Origin: Chromatiales bacterium
Lineage (GTDB): Bacteria > Pseudomonadota > Gammaproteobacteria > UBA6429
NCBI GenBank assembly: GCA_027076405.1
Contig: JALTJN010000293.1
Span: forward strand, 1-18,224
Length of the DNA stretch: 18,224 nucleotides
Direction: 5' to 3'
A program made the position numbers and the translations under genes. Below, in pieces: positions 8,453-16,372 of the stretch (positions are counted from its first letter, which is position 1; each line of letters begins with the position of its first letter). The notes beneath the pieces are model-generated. The model was not told the origin of the DNA. It searched no databases and was given only the letters and a program-made list of their open reading frames with translations.

Positions 8453-9664
8453 TCAATGATAACATATCGACACTTTTTCAATTTCATCGACATTTTCCAG
8501 CGCGGTGACAAAGCGCTGTTTAACTTCTTTTTCTGCATCCGGGCGCATATTATGCAGAATTGAGAGCGGTAACAAAAGTTCTATTTGTATTTTTCCCTGT
8601 AAATAATGCAGTGTAATATTTTCAATCTTTTTCGCTTCTTCCACACCAGCATTAGCCCATGCCAAATCCAGCTTTTTCAGTATTTCACGTCTTAGGGGCA
8701 ATTTAGCGATATGCGGTATATCCTCATCATCTTCGGGATCGATATGCACCATTACATCAACCACTTCTTCAATCTCATGAATTAGCTTGCTGCGCACTGT
8801 CTCACTAATGTAATGACCTTCAGAGACACTAATATGAGGCTCCACCTGAATATGCACATCAACCAGAGCATCTGCACCTACTTGCCGCGTTCTTAAAATA
8901 TGCAGTGTGGTCACACCGTCCACATCAAGAATGGCCTTTTGAATGGTATTAACCCGCTCTACTTCCAGCCCCGTATCAATTAGCTCTTTAATACTATTCC
9001 AGGCCAGATCCCAGCCTATTTTTGCAATCATCACACCCACGCCAATGGCAGCAATCGCATCAAGATAACCTAACCCCGCCATGCTACCAATAATGCCTAT
9101 CACCACGATAATGGATGAAATCGCATCGGTACGACTATGCCATGCATTTGCCTTCAACATGTTTGAACGATAGCGTCGCGCATATACCATCGTATATTGG
9201 TAAATAGCTTCTTTTGAAAATACCGAGATTGTTGCAATCACCAGTGCCAGCACACCGGGAGACAATAATGTCGTTGGATTAAATAAACGGTGCGTTGCGT
9301 CAATCATTATACCGACGGCAACAGCCATTAATGCAATGCCTAACCCCACAGTCGCAACCGTTTCAATACGACCGTGACCATAAGGATGATCTTCATCCGC
9401 TTCCTGATGTGAATGTTTGGCAGCATATAAAACCACAACATCAGTAACCAGATCAGATAACGAATGCACACCATCGGCTATCAATGCCTGTGATTGCGAT
9501 GTAAAACCAACAATGATTTTTGCCACACCTAATAATAAATCAATCACCGAGCCAATTAATGTCACTCGAACGGTGTCTTTATAACGCTTGCTTTCCGGTG
9601 GCAATGTATTACCTTCATCATCGACAGTATGTGCTGAATCATGATGTAAATGTTCGTGAGCCAC
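8453..9664 (-). CDS. Cation diffusion facilitator family transporter (FieF-like) with extended C-terminus
   Basis: Proton-coupled divalent metal exporter of the inner membrane; the metal is not determined (Zn, Fe, Mn or similar). It has 403 residues, about 100 more than E. coli FieF. The N-tail is His/Asp-rich. Transmembrane segments begin near residue 33. The metal-site segment ADGVHSLSD has D64, H67 and D71, and AWHSRTD has H176 and D180, typical of the family. A DEDHPYGHGRIE segment (90-101) lies between TM2 and TM3. A cytoplasmic dimerisation domain spans about 238-312, and a further ~85 residues (about 320-403) look like a second ferredoxin-like module. The start is GTG: its G is shared with the TAG stop of the tusA-like gene (TAGTG), so translation is probably coupled. 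Confidence 0.9.
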   Translation of the reverse strand: MAHEHLHHDSAHTVDDEGNTLPPESKRYKDTVRVTLIGSVIDLLLGVAKIIVGFTSQSQALIADGVHSLSDLVTDVVVLYAAKHSHQEADEDHPYGHGRIETVATVGLGIALMAVAVGIMIDATHRLFNPTTLLSPGVLALVIATISVFSKEAIYQYTMVYARRYRSNMLKANAWHSRTDAISSIIVVIGIIGSMAGLGYLDAIAAIGVGVMIAKIGWDLAWNSIKELIDTGLEVERVNTIQKAILDVDGVTTLHILRTRQVGADALVDVHIQVEPHISVSEGHYISETVRSKLIHEIEEVVDVMVHIDPEDDEDIPHIAKLPLRREILKKLDLAWANAGVEEAKKIENITLHYLQGKIQIELLLPLSILHNMRPDAEKEVKQRFVTALENVDEIEKVSICYH

Positions 9665-9897
9665 TATGCTTTCTCTCCGGTTACTTCAATAATAATAAAC
9701 ACTTCATCATCTGTCGTTTTAGTTTCTAAAACTTTATGCCCATTAATACGGCACCATGCAGGCACATCATTTAACGCACCGGGATCGGTACACACGACTT
9801 CAAGCACATCACCGATGTTTAATGTTTTTATTTTATTCTGCGTACGAATAACCGGCATTGGACAGAGCATTCTTTTTGCATCTAATGTATGTTTCAT
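9664..9897 (-). CDS. TusA/SirA-family sulfur carrier protein
   Basis: Small cytoplasmic sulfur carrier of 77 residues (E. coli TusA has 81). It has the family pattern LDAKRMLCPMPVIRTQ, with the persulfide-carrying C12 in the CPxP motif, followed by GDVLEVVCTDPGALNDVPAWC and an aromatic and hydrophobic C-terminal strand. TusA passes sulfur from a cysteine desulfurase to tRNA thiolation or, in sulfur oxidisers, to other sulfurtransferases. The gene upstream on the same strand is a PP-loop thiolation-like ATPase, which supports a sulfur-relay role. Whether it is the tRNA-modifying TusA or a paralogue cannot be decided here. It overlaps the downstream transporter by one base. A GTAAGG ribosome binding site precedes the ATG. 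Confidence 0.9.
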   Translation of the reverse strand: MKHTLDAKRMLCPMPVIRTQNKIKTLNIGDVLEVVCTDPGALNDVPAWCRINGHKVLETKTTDDEVFIIIEVTGEKA

Positions 9898-9928
9898 TTT
9901 TTAAACCTTACAAGATCAAACTATTTTT

Positions 9929-10073
9929 AACCGCAGAGGACACGAAGGTACACAGAGGTTTTAAATTTCCTACTTAATAAATATATCTTTCTATAAAGCA
10001 TGCACACTACTTACTAAATATAGCTACACAAACTACTTGTTCTTCTCTGTGAACCTTCGTGTCCTCTGTGGTT
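9929..10073. repeat. Palindromic intergenic repeat B
   Basis: Two 29-bp inverted arms, 9929-9957 and 10045-10073, match at 27 of 29 positions around an 87-bp AT-rich centre. The arm core is CAGAGGACACGAAGG followed by a CACAGAG motif. It sits between the PP-loop gene (3' end) and the tusA-like gene (5' end). No ORF of note lies inside. Confidence 0.9.
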
Positions 10074-10095
10074 CAAGATTTTTAAGGTTCAACTT

Positions 10096-11139
10096 TTAAA
10101 CATACCAACTTTCTAAAACTTCATCTTTCGCCATTGGCTTTATTTTTAATATCGTTTCCTTTCCATCTGGATACTTCACTGCCATTTCAACTTCTTCCGC
10201 ATCACGGCCTTGCCCAAATCGTGCTGCTATGCGAGCAGCAAGTTCAGCATCCTCATCTGAAATGGTACCGTCTAATAAAGTTAACGGGCCGTTATGACTG
10301 GTGCTATGAATATAAGGATACATATTCCGATAGCCTTCCATAAATTTATTCTCGCCCTGTTCACGACCTATAATCATTTTAAAGTTTTCATTCGGACGAA
10401 TGTGTCTACCGACTTTTAACATCATCAAATCATCTAACTCATAGTCACGACTTGAACGATGCTCCCACATATCCACTAACTTATCAGAATAATTTTTATC
10501 GGTTAAAAAACAACAGCCACCTGCCGGTGTTGCGTAACCTTCAAAATTATATTTTTCAGCAAGCGCCATTTGTGGTTTACGGGTACGACCACTAAAGTCG
10601 AGTAATTTTTCTCTGTCTACCCAGCCTTCGCGTTCAGGTAAAGTCTCGGGTAAATTTTTCGCACAAAGAGGGCGCAATAATAAATCCCCCGCGCCGGATT
10701 CACGTTGAATAATCGGCATGGTCTCCAAACGTTGCGACATTGGCCGTTGACCAATCACTTCACCGGTAATAATAAAATCGAAATCATTTTCCTTAATCCA
10801 CTCAACGGCTTTCTTAACCATAAAACCTTTGCAGTCCAGACATGGATTCATATTCTGGCCATAACCATGTTTCGGGTTTAACAAAACATCCTTATATTCT
10901 TCAATCACATCGACAATATGTAATTTAATACCCAATTTTTCAGCCGACCATAACGCATTGTTGCGTTTCACTTTATCCTTGTCCTGCTTGCGAATGGCAT
11001 GCGTATGCCCCTCAACACAAAACCCGGTGAAAAAATTAATCCCCTCTACATGAATGCCCTGATCCAAAATGACCTTCGTCGCCAATAAAGAATCGAGTCC
11101 ACCCGAAATCAGGGACACTGCTTTGCGTTGTTTGCTCAT
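10096..11139 (-). CDS. PP-loop ATPase related to tRNA 2-/4-thiouridine synthases (MnmA/ThiI superfamily)
   Basis: Predicted ATP-dependent RNA-thiolation enzyme of 347 residues. The PP-loop SGGLDS is at residues 12-17. A PCLDCKGFM segment holds C100 and C103. ITGEVIGQRPMSQR follows at about 124-137, and AGGCCFLTD holds C209 and C210. The C-terminal part (GRHIRPNENFKMIIGREQGEN, then about 80 more residues) resembles the NFACT-R-like tail seen in proteins annotated as MnmA-like. The cysteine layout (CxxC plus a later Cys) would suit an iron-sulfur cluster as in TtuA, TtcA or archaeal ThiI; that is inference. The frame opens at 11172, but I chose the ATG at 11139 because of the AAAGG site just upstream and because MSKQRKAVSLISGG fits the family start. 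A tusA-like gene follows downstream. Exact substrate unknown. Confidence 0.8.
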   Translation of the reverse strand: MSKQRKAVSLISGGLDSLLATKVILDQGIHVEGINFFTGFCVEGHTHAIRKQDKDKVKRNNALWSAEKLGIKLHIVDVIEEYKDVLLNPKHGYGQNMNPCLDCKGFMVKKAVEWIKENDFDFIITGEVIGQRPMSQRLETMPIIQRESGAGDLLLRPLCAKNLPETLPEREGWVDREKLLDFSGRTRKPQMALAEKYNFEGYATPAGGCCFLTDKNYSDKLVDMWEHRSSRDYELDDLMMLKVGRHIRPNENFKMIIGREQGENKFMEGYRNMYPYIHSTSHNGPLTLLDGTISDEDAELAARIAARFGQGRDAEEVEMAVKYPDGKETILKIKPMAKDEVLESWYV

Positions 11140-11178
11140 AAAAACCTTTGAAAATCGGAGAAATACAAACAACTATTT

Positions 11179-11263
11179 TACCATGAAGGATGGGTAGAAA
11201 ACCAAAATTGAAAACCATTAGCCTTTATTCTTTTCCCGCTGTACTTGGTGTTCTTCGTGGCTA
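11179..11263. repeat. Degenerate palindromic repeat C (divergent intergenic region)
   Basis: A left arm near 11179 (ACCATGAAGGATGGG) and a right arm around 11242-11263 (TACTTGGTGTTCTTCGTGGCTA; its reverse complement begins TAGCCACGAAGAACACC) resemble the arms of repeats B and D but match each other poorly. It lies between the divergent PP-loop gene and glyQ. Confidence 0.5.
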
Positions 11264-11274
11264 CCCTTTATAAT
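11245..11274 (+). promoter_or_regulatory. Probable sigma-70 promoter of glyQS
   Basis: TTGGTG (11245-11250), an 18-bp spacer and a perfect TATAAT (11269-11274) lie about 39 bp before the glyQ start, giving a short leader. The -35 falls inside the right arm of repeat C. Confidence 0.6.
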
Positions 11275-11312
11275 AGCCCGCTTATTTTATTGAGAATTTT
11301 TAGGGCACTCTT

Positions 11313-12245
11313 TTGACAAATTCTGAGACAAAATCGAATCCTGGCGCGACTTTTCAGGGGCTTATTCTGGCTTTACAGCAATATTGGGCTGCAAAAGGCT
11401 GCGTTATTCTGCAACCCTACGATATGGAAGTGGGGGCGGGTACTTTTCATCCTGCGACATTTTTACGGGCGATTGGCCCGGAACCGTGGGCTACGGCTTA
11501 TGTTCAGCCTTGTCGCCGCCCGACGGATGGGCGTTATGGCGAAAATCCGAACCGTTTGCAACATTATTACCAGTTTCAGGTGGCCATTAAGCCCTCGCCT
11601 TTGGATATTCAGGAGTTGTACCTTGAATCTCTGAAAATGCTCGGTATTGACCCGCTTGTTCACGATATTCGTTTTGTTGAGGATAACTGGGAATCCCCCA
11701 CTCTCGGTGCCTGGGGACTGGGCTGGGAAGTATGGCTCAATGGCATGGAAGTCACTCAATTCACCTATTTCCAGCAGGTCGGTGGACTCGAATGCAAACC
11801 AGTGACCGGTGAAATCACCTACGGTCTTGAACGTATTGCCATGTACTTGCAAGGCGTGAACAGTATTTACGATTTAGTCTGGACAGACGGACCGCAGGGC
11901 AAAGTAACTTACGGTGATGTTTTCCATCAAAATGAAGTTGAACAATCAACTTATAATTTTGAACACGCCAATGTTGATGAACTGTTTAAGCAGTTTGATT
12001 TATGCGAAAGCGAAAGTAAAAAACTCAATGAAGCCGGCTTACCTTTGCCAGCGTATGAGCAAATGTTGCAAGCCTCACATACTTTTAACTTACTCGATGC
12101 GCGTCATGCTATTTCGGTGACTGAACGCCAACGATATATTTTACGTGTACGAGCTTTGTCGCGCGCGGTTGCAGAAGCTTATTATGAAAAACGTGAAGCA
12201 CTTGGGTTTCCCATGCTACAAAATAAAAAGGGAGATCAATCATGA
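11313..12245 (+). CDS. glyQ: Glycyl-tRNA synthetase alpha subunit (GlyQ)
   Basis: Catalytic subunit of the alpha2beta2 class II enzyme that charges tRNA-Gly; 310 residues (E. coli 303). Highly conserved segments are visible: [67 protein letters not shown] and [20 protein letters not shown]. The start is TTG at 11313: an in-frame stop lies four codons upstream (11301), no ATG is placed correctly, and an AGGG site stands 7 nt before it. It overlaps glyS by the four bases ATGA, so the subunits are translationally coupled. Confidence 0.98.
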   Translation: MTNSETKSNPGATFQGLILALQQYWAAKGCVILQPYDMEVGAGTFHPATFLRAIGPEPWATAYVQPCRRPTDGRYGENPNRLQHYYQFQVAIKPSPLDIQELYLESLKMLGIDPLVHDIRFVEDNWESPTLGAWGLGWEVWLNGMEVTQFTYFQQVGGLECKPVTGEITYGLERIAMYLQGVNSIYDLVWTDGPQGKVTYGDVFHQNEVEQSTYNFEHANVDELFKQFDLCESESKKLNEAGLPLPAYEQMLQASHTFNLLDARHAISVTERQRYILRVRALSRAVAEAYYEKREALGFPMLQNKKGDQS

Positions 12246-14320
12246 GCAATAAAACAAAAGATCTCTTAATTGAAATTGGTACTGAAGAGTTACCACCAAC
12301 CACATTAAATAAACTCTCTAACGCTTTTTACAATGGCGTAAAAGAAGGTTTTGAAAAAGCTGACTTGTCTTTTTCTAACATTAAAAAGTTTGCCGCACCA
12401 AGAAGACTGGCTTTATTAGTTAGCGACCTGGATGTTAAGCAAAAAGATAAAAATATCGAACGTCGCGGCCCTGCGATTGCTGCTGCATTTGATGAAGACG
12501 GCTGCCCAAGTAAAGCCGCTGAAGGTTTTGCCCGTTCTTGTGGTGTAAAAGTTGAAGAGCTGGATAAACTTGAAACCGATAAAGGCGCCTGGTTAAACTT
12601 TAAAAGTAAACAAAAAGGCTCTGCCACTAAAGAGCTGATTGCTGATATTGTACAAAATTCGCTGGATAAATTACCGATTGCAAAACGAATGCGTTGGGCT
12701 GATCTTGATTCACAATTTGTGCGTCCGGTGCACTGGCTGATTTTACTTTTTGGTAATGATGTCATTGATGCAGAAATTCTTAGTGTAAAAAGTGGCCGTG
12801 AAACCCGTGGTCATCGCTTCCATCATCCTGATACCATCACCATTCCTTCACCGGCTGAATATGAAATGCTGCTGGAAACACACGGCAAAGTGATAGCAGA
12901 CTTTGATCGTCGTAAAGAAGCCGTGCGCGCTCAGGTAAATGAAATTGCCTTAAGCGTAAAAGGTAAGGCAATGATCGATGAAGACCTGCTTGAAGAAGTC
13001 TCTTCCATGGTTGAATGGCCTGTTGCAATTATGGGTGGATTTGAAAAACGCTTTTTGAATATTCCTCAGGAAGCTTTAATCCTCACCATGAAAACAAACC
13101 AAAAATATTTTTATGTTGTTAACGATAAAGGCACCTTACTACCGCACTTTATTACTGTGAGTAATATTGAAAGCAAAGACGTAACAAAAATTCAGGAAGG
13201 GAATGAACGCGTTATTCGACCTAGATTTGCTGATGCAGAATTTTTCTGGTCGCAAGATCGTAAATCTAAACTGATTGATCAAACCAAACGATTAGCCACC
13301 GTTGTCTTCCAGAAAAAACTCGGCACCCTGCTCGATAAAACCAAACGTGTTGAAAAAATTGCCAGTGCAATTGCCGATCAGCTTGCAGGTGATACTCAAC
13401 TTGCTCTTCGTGCTGCTGAACTTTGCAAATGCGATCTGATGACCGAAATGGTCGGTGAATTCGGAAGTTTGCAAGGTATTATGGGGCGTTACTATGCCGA
13501 ACATGATGGTGAACATAAAGAAGTCGCCGAGGCGCTTGAGGAGTATTACAAACCCAAATTTGCAGGTGACACTTTACCGCAAAGCATTACCAGCCAATCA
13601 TTAGCCATTGCGGATCGTTTAGATACTCTGGTGGGCATTTTTGCCATTGGACAAACACCTACCGGCGATAAAGATCCTTTTGCACTTCGCCGCGCGGCAC
13701 TGGGTGTATTACGTATTTTAATCGAAAATAAGCTTGATTTAGATTTACAGCATCTTATCAAAATTGCCTCTAAACAGCATGATGCCAGTGTTAAAGCAGC
13801 CGATGCCGAAACAGCGGTATTGGATTTTATGTTAGATCGTTTAAATGCCTACTACCTTGATAAAGGTATTTTACCTGATGTACTCGATGCCGTACTGAGT
13901 ACCAAACCAACTAAGCCGCTTGATATCGATAACCGTTTACTCGCTGTTGATGCTTTCCGTCAGGGCGAAGAAGCAACGAGCCTTGCCGCAGCTAATAAAC
14001 GTATTGGTAACATCCTGAAAAAAATCAAAGGCAACTTGCCTGCCAGTATTGATAAAAAACTGTTACAGGAAAATGCCGAAAAAGATCTTTATCAGACCTT
14101 AACTAAACTCGATGACAAAGTTCAAAGTTTAGTAGATAGCGCAAAATATCAAGATGCACTTGCCGAGTTATCAACATTAAGAAAACCGGTTGATCAGTTT
14201 TTTGATGACGTCATGGTGATGGCAGATGACGAAGCGTTAAAAAATAACCGCATTGCGTTATTGAATAAATTACATAATTTGTTTTTACAAATTGCAGATA
14301 TATCCAAACTTCAAAAATGA
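12242..14320 (+). CDS. glyS: Glycyl-tRNA synthetase beta subunit (GlyS)
   Basis: tRNA-binding subunit of the bacterial alpha2beta2 glycyl-tRNA synthetase, 692 residues (E. coli 689). Family segments are visible: [12 protein letters not shown] at the N-terminus, [20 protein letters not shown] followed by DAEFFWSQD, and an HD-like region around [22 protein letters not shown] and [12 protein letters not shown]. The C-terminal region ([25 protein letters not shown]) is the anticodon-binding domain. A GGGAG ribosome binding site lies within the end of glyQ, and the start overlaps the glyQ stop. It is complete, with no frameshift. Repeat D follows immediately. Confidence 0.98.
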   Translation: MSNKTKDLLIEIGTEELPPTTLNKLSNAFYNGVKEGFEKADLSFSNIKKFAAPRRLALLVSDLDVKQKDKNIERRGPAIAAAFDEDGCPSKAAEGFARSCGVKVEELDKLETDKGAWLNFKSKQKGSATKELIADIVQNSLDKLPIAKRMRWADLDSQFVRPVHWLILLFGNDVIDAEILSVKSGRETRGHRFHHPDTITIPSPAEYEMLLETHGKVIADFDRRKEAVRAQVNEIALSVKGKAMIDEDLLEEVSSMVEWPVAIMGGFEKRFLNIPQEALILTMKTNQKYFYVVNDKGTLLPHFITVSNIESKDVTKIQEGNERVIRPRFADAEFFWSQDRKSKLIDQTKRLATVVFQKKLGTLLDKTKRVEKIASAIADQLAGDTQLALRAAELCKCDLMTEMVGEFGSLQGIMGRYYAEHDGEHKEVAEALEEYYKPKFAGDTLPQSITSQSLAIADRLDTLVGIFAIGQTPTGDKDPFALRRAALGVLRILIENKLDLDLQHLIKIASKQHDASVKAADAETAVLDFMLDRLNAYYLDKGILPDVLDAVLSTKPTKPLDIDNRLLAVDAFRQGEEATSLAAANKRIGNILKKIKGNLPASIDKKLLQENAEKDLYQTLTKLDDKVQSLVDSAKYQDALAELSTLRKPVDQFFDDVMVMADDEALKNNRIALLNKLHNLFLQIADISKLQK

Positions 14321-14330
14321 TTACTGCTTT

Positions 14331-14460
14331 AGCCACCAAGGACACGAAGAAGATCTAAAATAAACCACGGGAAACACAGTGTGCACAGGGAAAGATATAA
14401 ATTTTACCCCGTAAACCCGGCAGTTAAATATTTTCATACTCTTCGTGTCCTTAGTGGCCA
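14331..14460. repeat. Palindromic intergenic repeat D
   Basis: Outer arms GCCACCAAGGACACGAAG (14332-14349) and its inverse at 14441-14458 match at 17 of 18 positions. Inside, from about 14372, is an AACCACGGGAAACACAG...GGGAAAGATA module closely resembling the inner module of repeat A. It lies between glyS and mazG. No T-tract terminator for glyS is seen apart from it. Confidence 0.85.
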
Positions 14461-14478
14461 ATATAAAATGGTTAAATT

Positions 14479-14808
14479 ATGAATCAGGATTCGTATAAAG
14501 ATATGCTAGCAAAGGTGCAAGCCTTTCACGACAAGCATGATTTTAAAAATACCGGTGGTGAAGATCTTACCTACCGGATTGCATTAATGACTGAAGAACT
14601 CGGTGAGATGTCTTCTTGTGTGACTAAAGGAAAGAGTAAAGAAGACTTTGCTGAAGAAACAGCTGATTTATTCATCCTTTTACTCGGCACCGCAATTGCA
14701 GCAGACTTTGATTTAAACAAAGCCTTTTGGGATAAAATGGATAAAATTATGCAACGTAAATCTAAAATGGTTAATGGGCGTATTCGTGTTTCTGAATTTA
14801 AAAATTAA
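14479..14808 (+). CDS. MazG-family nucleotide pyrophosphohydrolase
   Basis: A 109-residue single-domain member of the all-alpha NTP pyrophosphatase superfamily, which hydrolyses nucleoside triphosphates to monophosphates plus pyrophosphate. The Mg-binding signature EExxE-(16)-ExxD is intact: E39, E40 and E43 in TEELGEM, and E60 and D63 in EETADLF. It is about half the length of two-domain E. coli MazG and closer to the short MazG-like proteins. The natural substrate is unknown (house-cleaning of aberrant nucleotides is typical). There is no obvious Shine-Dalgarno before the ATG; an out-of-frame ATG lies 11 bp upstream. It sits between glyQS and gmhB-plsC, genes often found adjacent in gammaproteobacteria, so it may be a lineage-specific insertion together with repeat D. 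Confidence 0.88.
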   Translation: MNQDSYKDMLAKVQAFHDKHDFKNTGGEDLTYRIALMTEELGEMSSCVTKGKSKEDFAEETADLFILLLGTAIAADFDLNKAFWDKMDKIMQRKSKMVNGRIRVSEFKN

Positions 14809-14875
14809 AAAGCGAATCAAAGTTACACCAAGCACCTTTTTATTAATTTTTGAAGCAAACAAAAACCTTTAATTC

Positions 14876-15412
14876 ATGAAAATAATTATTCTAGATCGCG
14901 ACGGCGTTATTAATCAGGATTCCGATAACTTTATTAAATCGGTTGATGAATTTATTCCTTTACCCGGCAGTATTGAAGCCATTGCAAAACTAAAAAAAGC
15001 AGGTTACAAAGTTTATATCGCAACCAATCAGTCGGGTGTTGCACGCGGTTATTATGACGTTAAAACATTACATGCCATGCATGACAAACTGGCAAAGCTG
15101 TTGAAAGAATATAATGTCAGTATTGATGGCATCGAGTTTTGCCCGCATGGACCTGATGACCAATGCGACTGCCGTAAACCAAAAGCGGGCATGTACTTAG
15201 CCATTGCAAAAAAAGAAAATTTATCCGACTGTTCTGATATTTTAGTCGTCGGTGATTCTTTACGTGATTTACAGGCCGCACAATCTGTTAATGCAAAACC
15301 CTTTCTGGTGCGTAGCGGAAAAGGTGAGCGAACCATTAAAAAAGGTGAGGGGCTGGATGGAATTTCTGTCTATAATGATCTCGCTGATTTTGTTAACCAA
15401 CTATTAAATTAA
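14876..15412 (+). CDS. gmhB: D-glycero-beta-D-manno-heptose-1,7-bisphosphate 7-phosphatase (GmhB)
   Basis: HAD-superfamily phosphatase in ADP-heptose synthesis for the LPS inner core; 178 residues, close to the usual length. It has the nucleophile and acid D7/D9 in LDRDGVIN, motif II TNQSG (50-54), and a zinc-binding set C89, H91, C97 and C99 in CPHGPDDQCDCRKPK that is characteristic of GmhB. Motif IV metal ligands D127 and D131 are in VGDSLRDL. No clear ribosome binding site precedes the ATG. plsC starts 2 nt after its stop, so the two are probably cotranscribed and translationally coupled. Confidence 0.95.
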   Translation: MKIIILDRDGVINQDSDNFIKSVDEFIPLPGSIEAIAKLKKAGYKVYIATNQSGVARGYYDVKTLHAMHDKLAKLLKEYNVSIDGIEFCPHGPDDQCDCRKPKAGMYLAIAKKENLSDCSDILVVGDSLRDLQAAQSVNAKPFLVRSGKGERTIKKGEGLDGISVYNDLADFVNQLLN

Positions 15413-15414
15413 TT

Positions 15415-16173
15415 ATGTTTAAAACTAAAACTTATTTACAATATTTTTATTCTCTTGCCTTTGTGAGTACGATGTTTATTTCATCAGTGTATATTTCAAT
15501 CATCGGCACGGTGTTTTTACCTTTCTCGTTTTCTTTACGTTATCGATATATTAACTTTTACTCTATTCTTAATCTCTGGGTCCTTAAGCATTTATGCCGT
15601 ATTGATTATCGTGTCGAAGGTAAAGAAAATATTCCTGAAAATGAAGCTTGTATTATTTTTAGTAAGCATCAGTCCGCTCTCGAAACAATGATGGTACAAC
15701 GAATCTTTCCACCTCTTACTTTTGTGGTGAAAAAAGAGCTTTTATGGTTACCCTTCTTTGGCTGGGGACTCCGGGCACTCGACCCGATAGGTATTGACCG
15801 AAAAGCCGGTCGTAAAGCTATCGCCCAAATTGTTGAACAAGGTATTGATCGACTTAAACAAGGCATTTGGATTGTGATATTCCCGGAAGGAACACGTTCT
15901 AAACCCGGTACCCGTTTGCCTTATAAAAAAGGCGGCGCAATTTTAGCGACTAAAAGTGAACATAAAGTCATCCCCGTCGCCCATACAGCGGGTGAATTTT
16001 GGCCAAAAGGTTTCTTTTCCCGCCAAACAGGGACTATCGTCATGAGCATCGGCCCGGCTATCGAAACCAAAGGTCGTAAAACAGAAGATGTCATGAAGGA
16101 AGCAGAGTGCTGGATTGAGACCAAAATGAAAGAACTCAGCACGGTTCCTACTTATCCGGATGCTGACTGTTAG
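15415..16173 (+). CDS. plsC: 1-acyl-sn-glycerol-3-phosphate acyltransferase (PlsC)
   Basis: Inner-membrane enzyme that acylates lysophosphatidate to phosphatidate in phospholipid synthesis; 252 residues. A hydrophobic N-terminal segment (about 9-38) anchors it. Acyltransferase block I is SKHQSALE, with catalytic H85 and E90, giving HxxxxE where the textbook motif is HxxxxD; this HQSxxET form is common among proteobacterial homologues. Block III is IFPEGTRSKPG (155-165). A VVKKELLWLPFFGWGLR segment and IDRKAGRKA lie between them. It starts 2 nt after gmhB. A small CGCAAC/GTTGCG hairpin (16223-16240) follows at some distance but has no T tract. Confidence 0.93.
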   Translation: MFKTKTYLQYFYSLAFVSTMFISSVYISIIGTVFLPFSFSLRYRYINFYSILNLWVLKHLCRIDYRVEGKENIPENEACIIFSKHQSALETMMVQRIFPPLTFVVKKELLWLPFFGWGLRALDPIGIDRKAGRKAIAQIVEQGIDRLKQGIWIVIFPEGTRSKPGTRLPYKKGGAILATKSEHKVIPVAHTAGEFWPKGFFSRQTGTIVMSIGPAIETKGRKTEDVMKEAECWIETKMKELSTVPTYPDADC

Positions 16174-16247
16174 GCGCAATTTCTCCGAAATTAACCCCAA
16201 ATAACTCACTTATACGGTTTTTCGCAACTTTTCTGTTGCGTAAATAA

Positions 16248-16275
16248 CTGTCTCTCAAATTTACTATATTATAAT
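16248..16275 (+). promoter_or_regulatory. Possible sigma-70 promoter of fbp
   Basis: A perfect TATAAT (16270-16275) with a weak CTGTCT -35-like hexamer at 16248-16253 (16-bp spacer). The predicted start is near 16282, upstream of the hairpin at 16314. The region is AT-rich, so a chance match is possible. Confidence 0.4.
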
Positions 16276-16313
16276 ACTCTGATATACTGATTAAAATTTA
16301 AACTATTTTATTG

Positions 16314-16340
16314 ATACGCCCTTTATTGGGCGTATTTTTT
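16314..16340 (+). terminator. Terminator-like hairpin in the fbp leader
   Basis: A perfect 8-bp stem ATACGCCC/GGGCGTAT with a 6-nt loop (TTTATT) is followed by TTTTT, ending about 32 nt before the fbp ATG. It may terminate gmhB-plsC transcripts, although it lies 140 nt past plsC. If the upstream TATAAT is real, it may instead attenuate fbp. Confidence 0.75.
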
Positions 16341-16372
16341 ATTCAAATCAAAATTATCCGGAGTCGAACGCA

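Noticed and set aside
9929..10073. CRISPR or attachment-site interpretation of repeat B
   Set aside because: There are only two inverted arms, no direct repeat-spacer periodicity, no cas genes and no integrase or tRNA nearby.
11140..11172. 11-codon N-terminal extension of the PP-loop protein
   Set aside because: The ATG at 11139 has an AAAGG site at good spacing and leads directly into the PP-loop strand.
15415..16173. PlsC HxxxxE instead of HxxxxD as a sign of inactivation
   Set aside because: HQSxxE variants are frequent in proteobacterial acyltransferases and the remaining blocks are intact.
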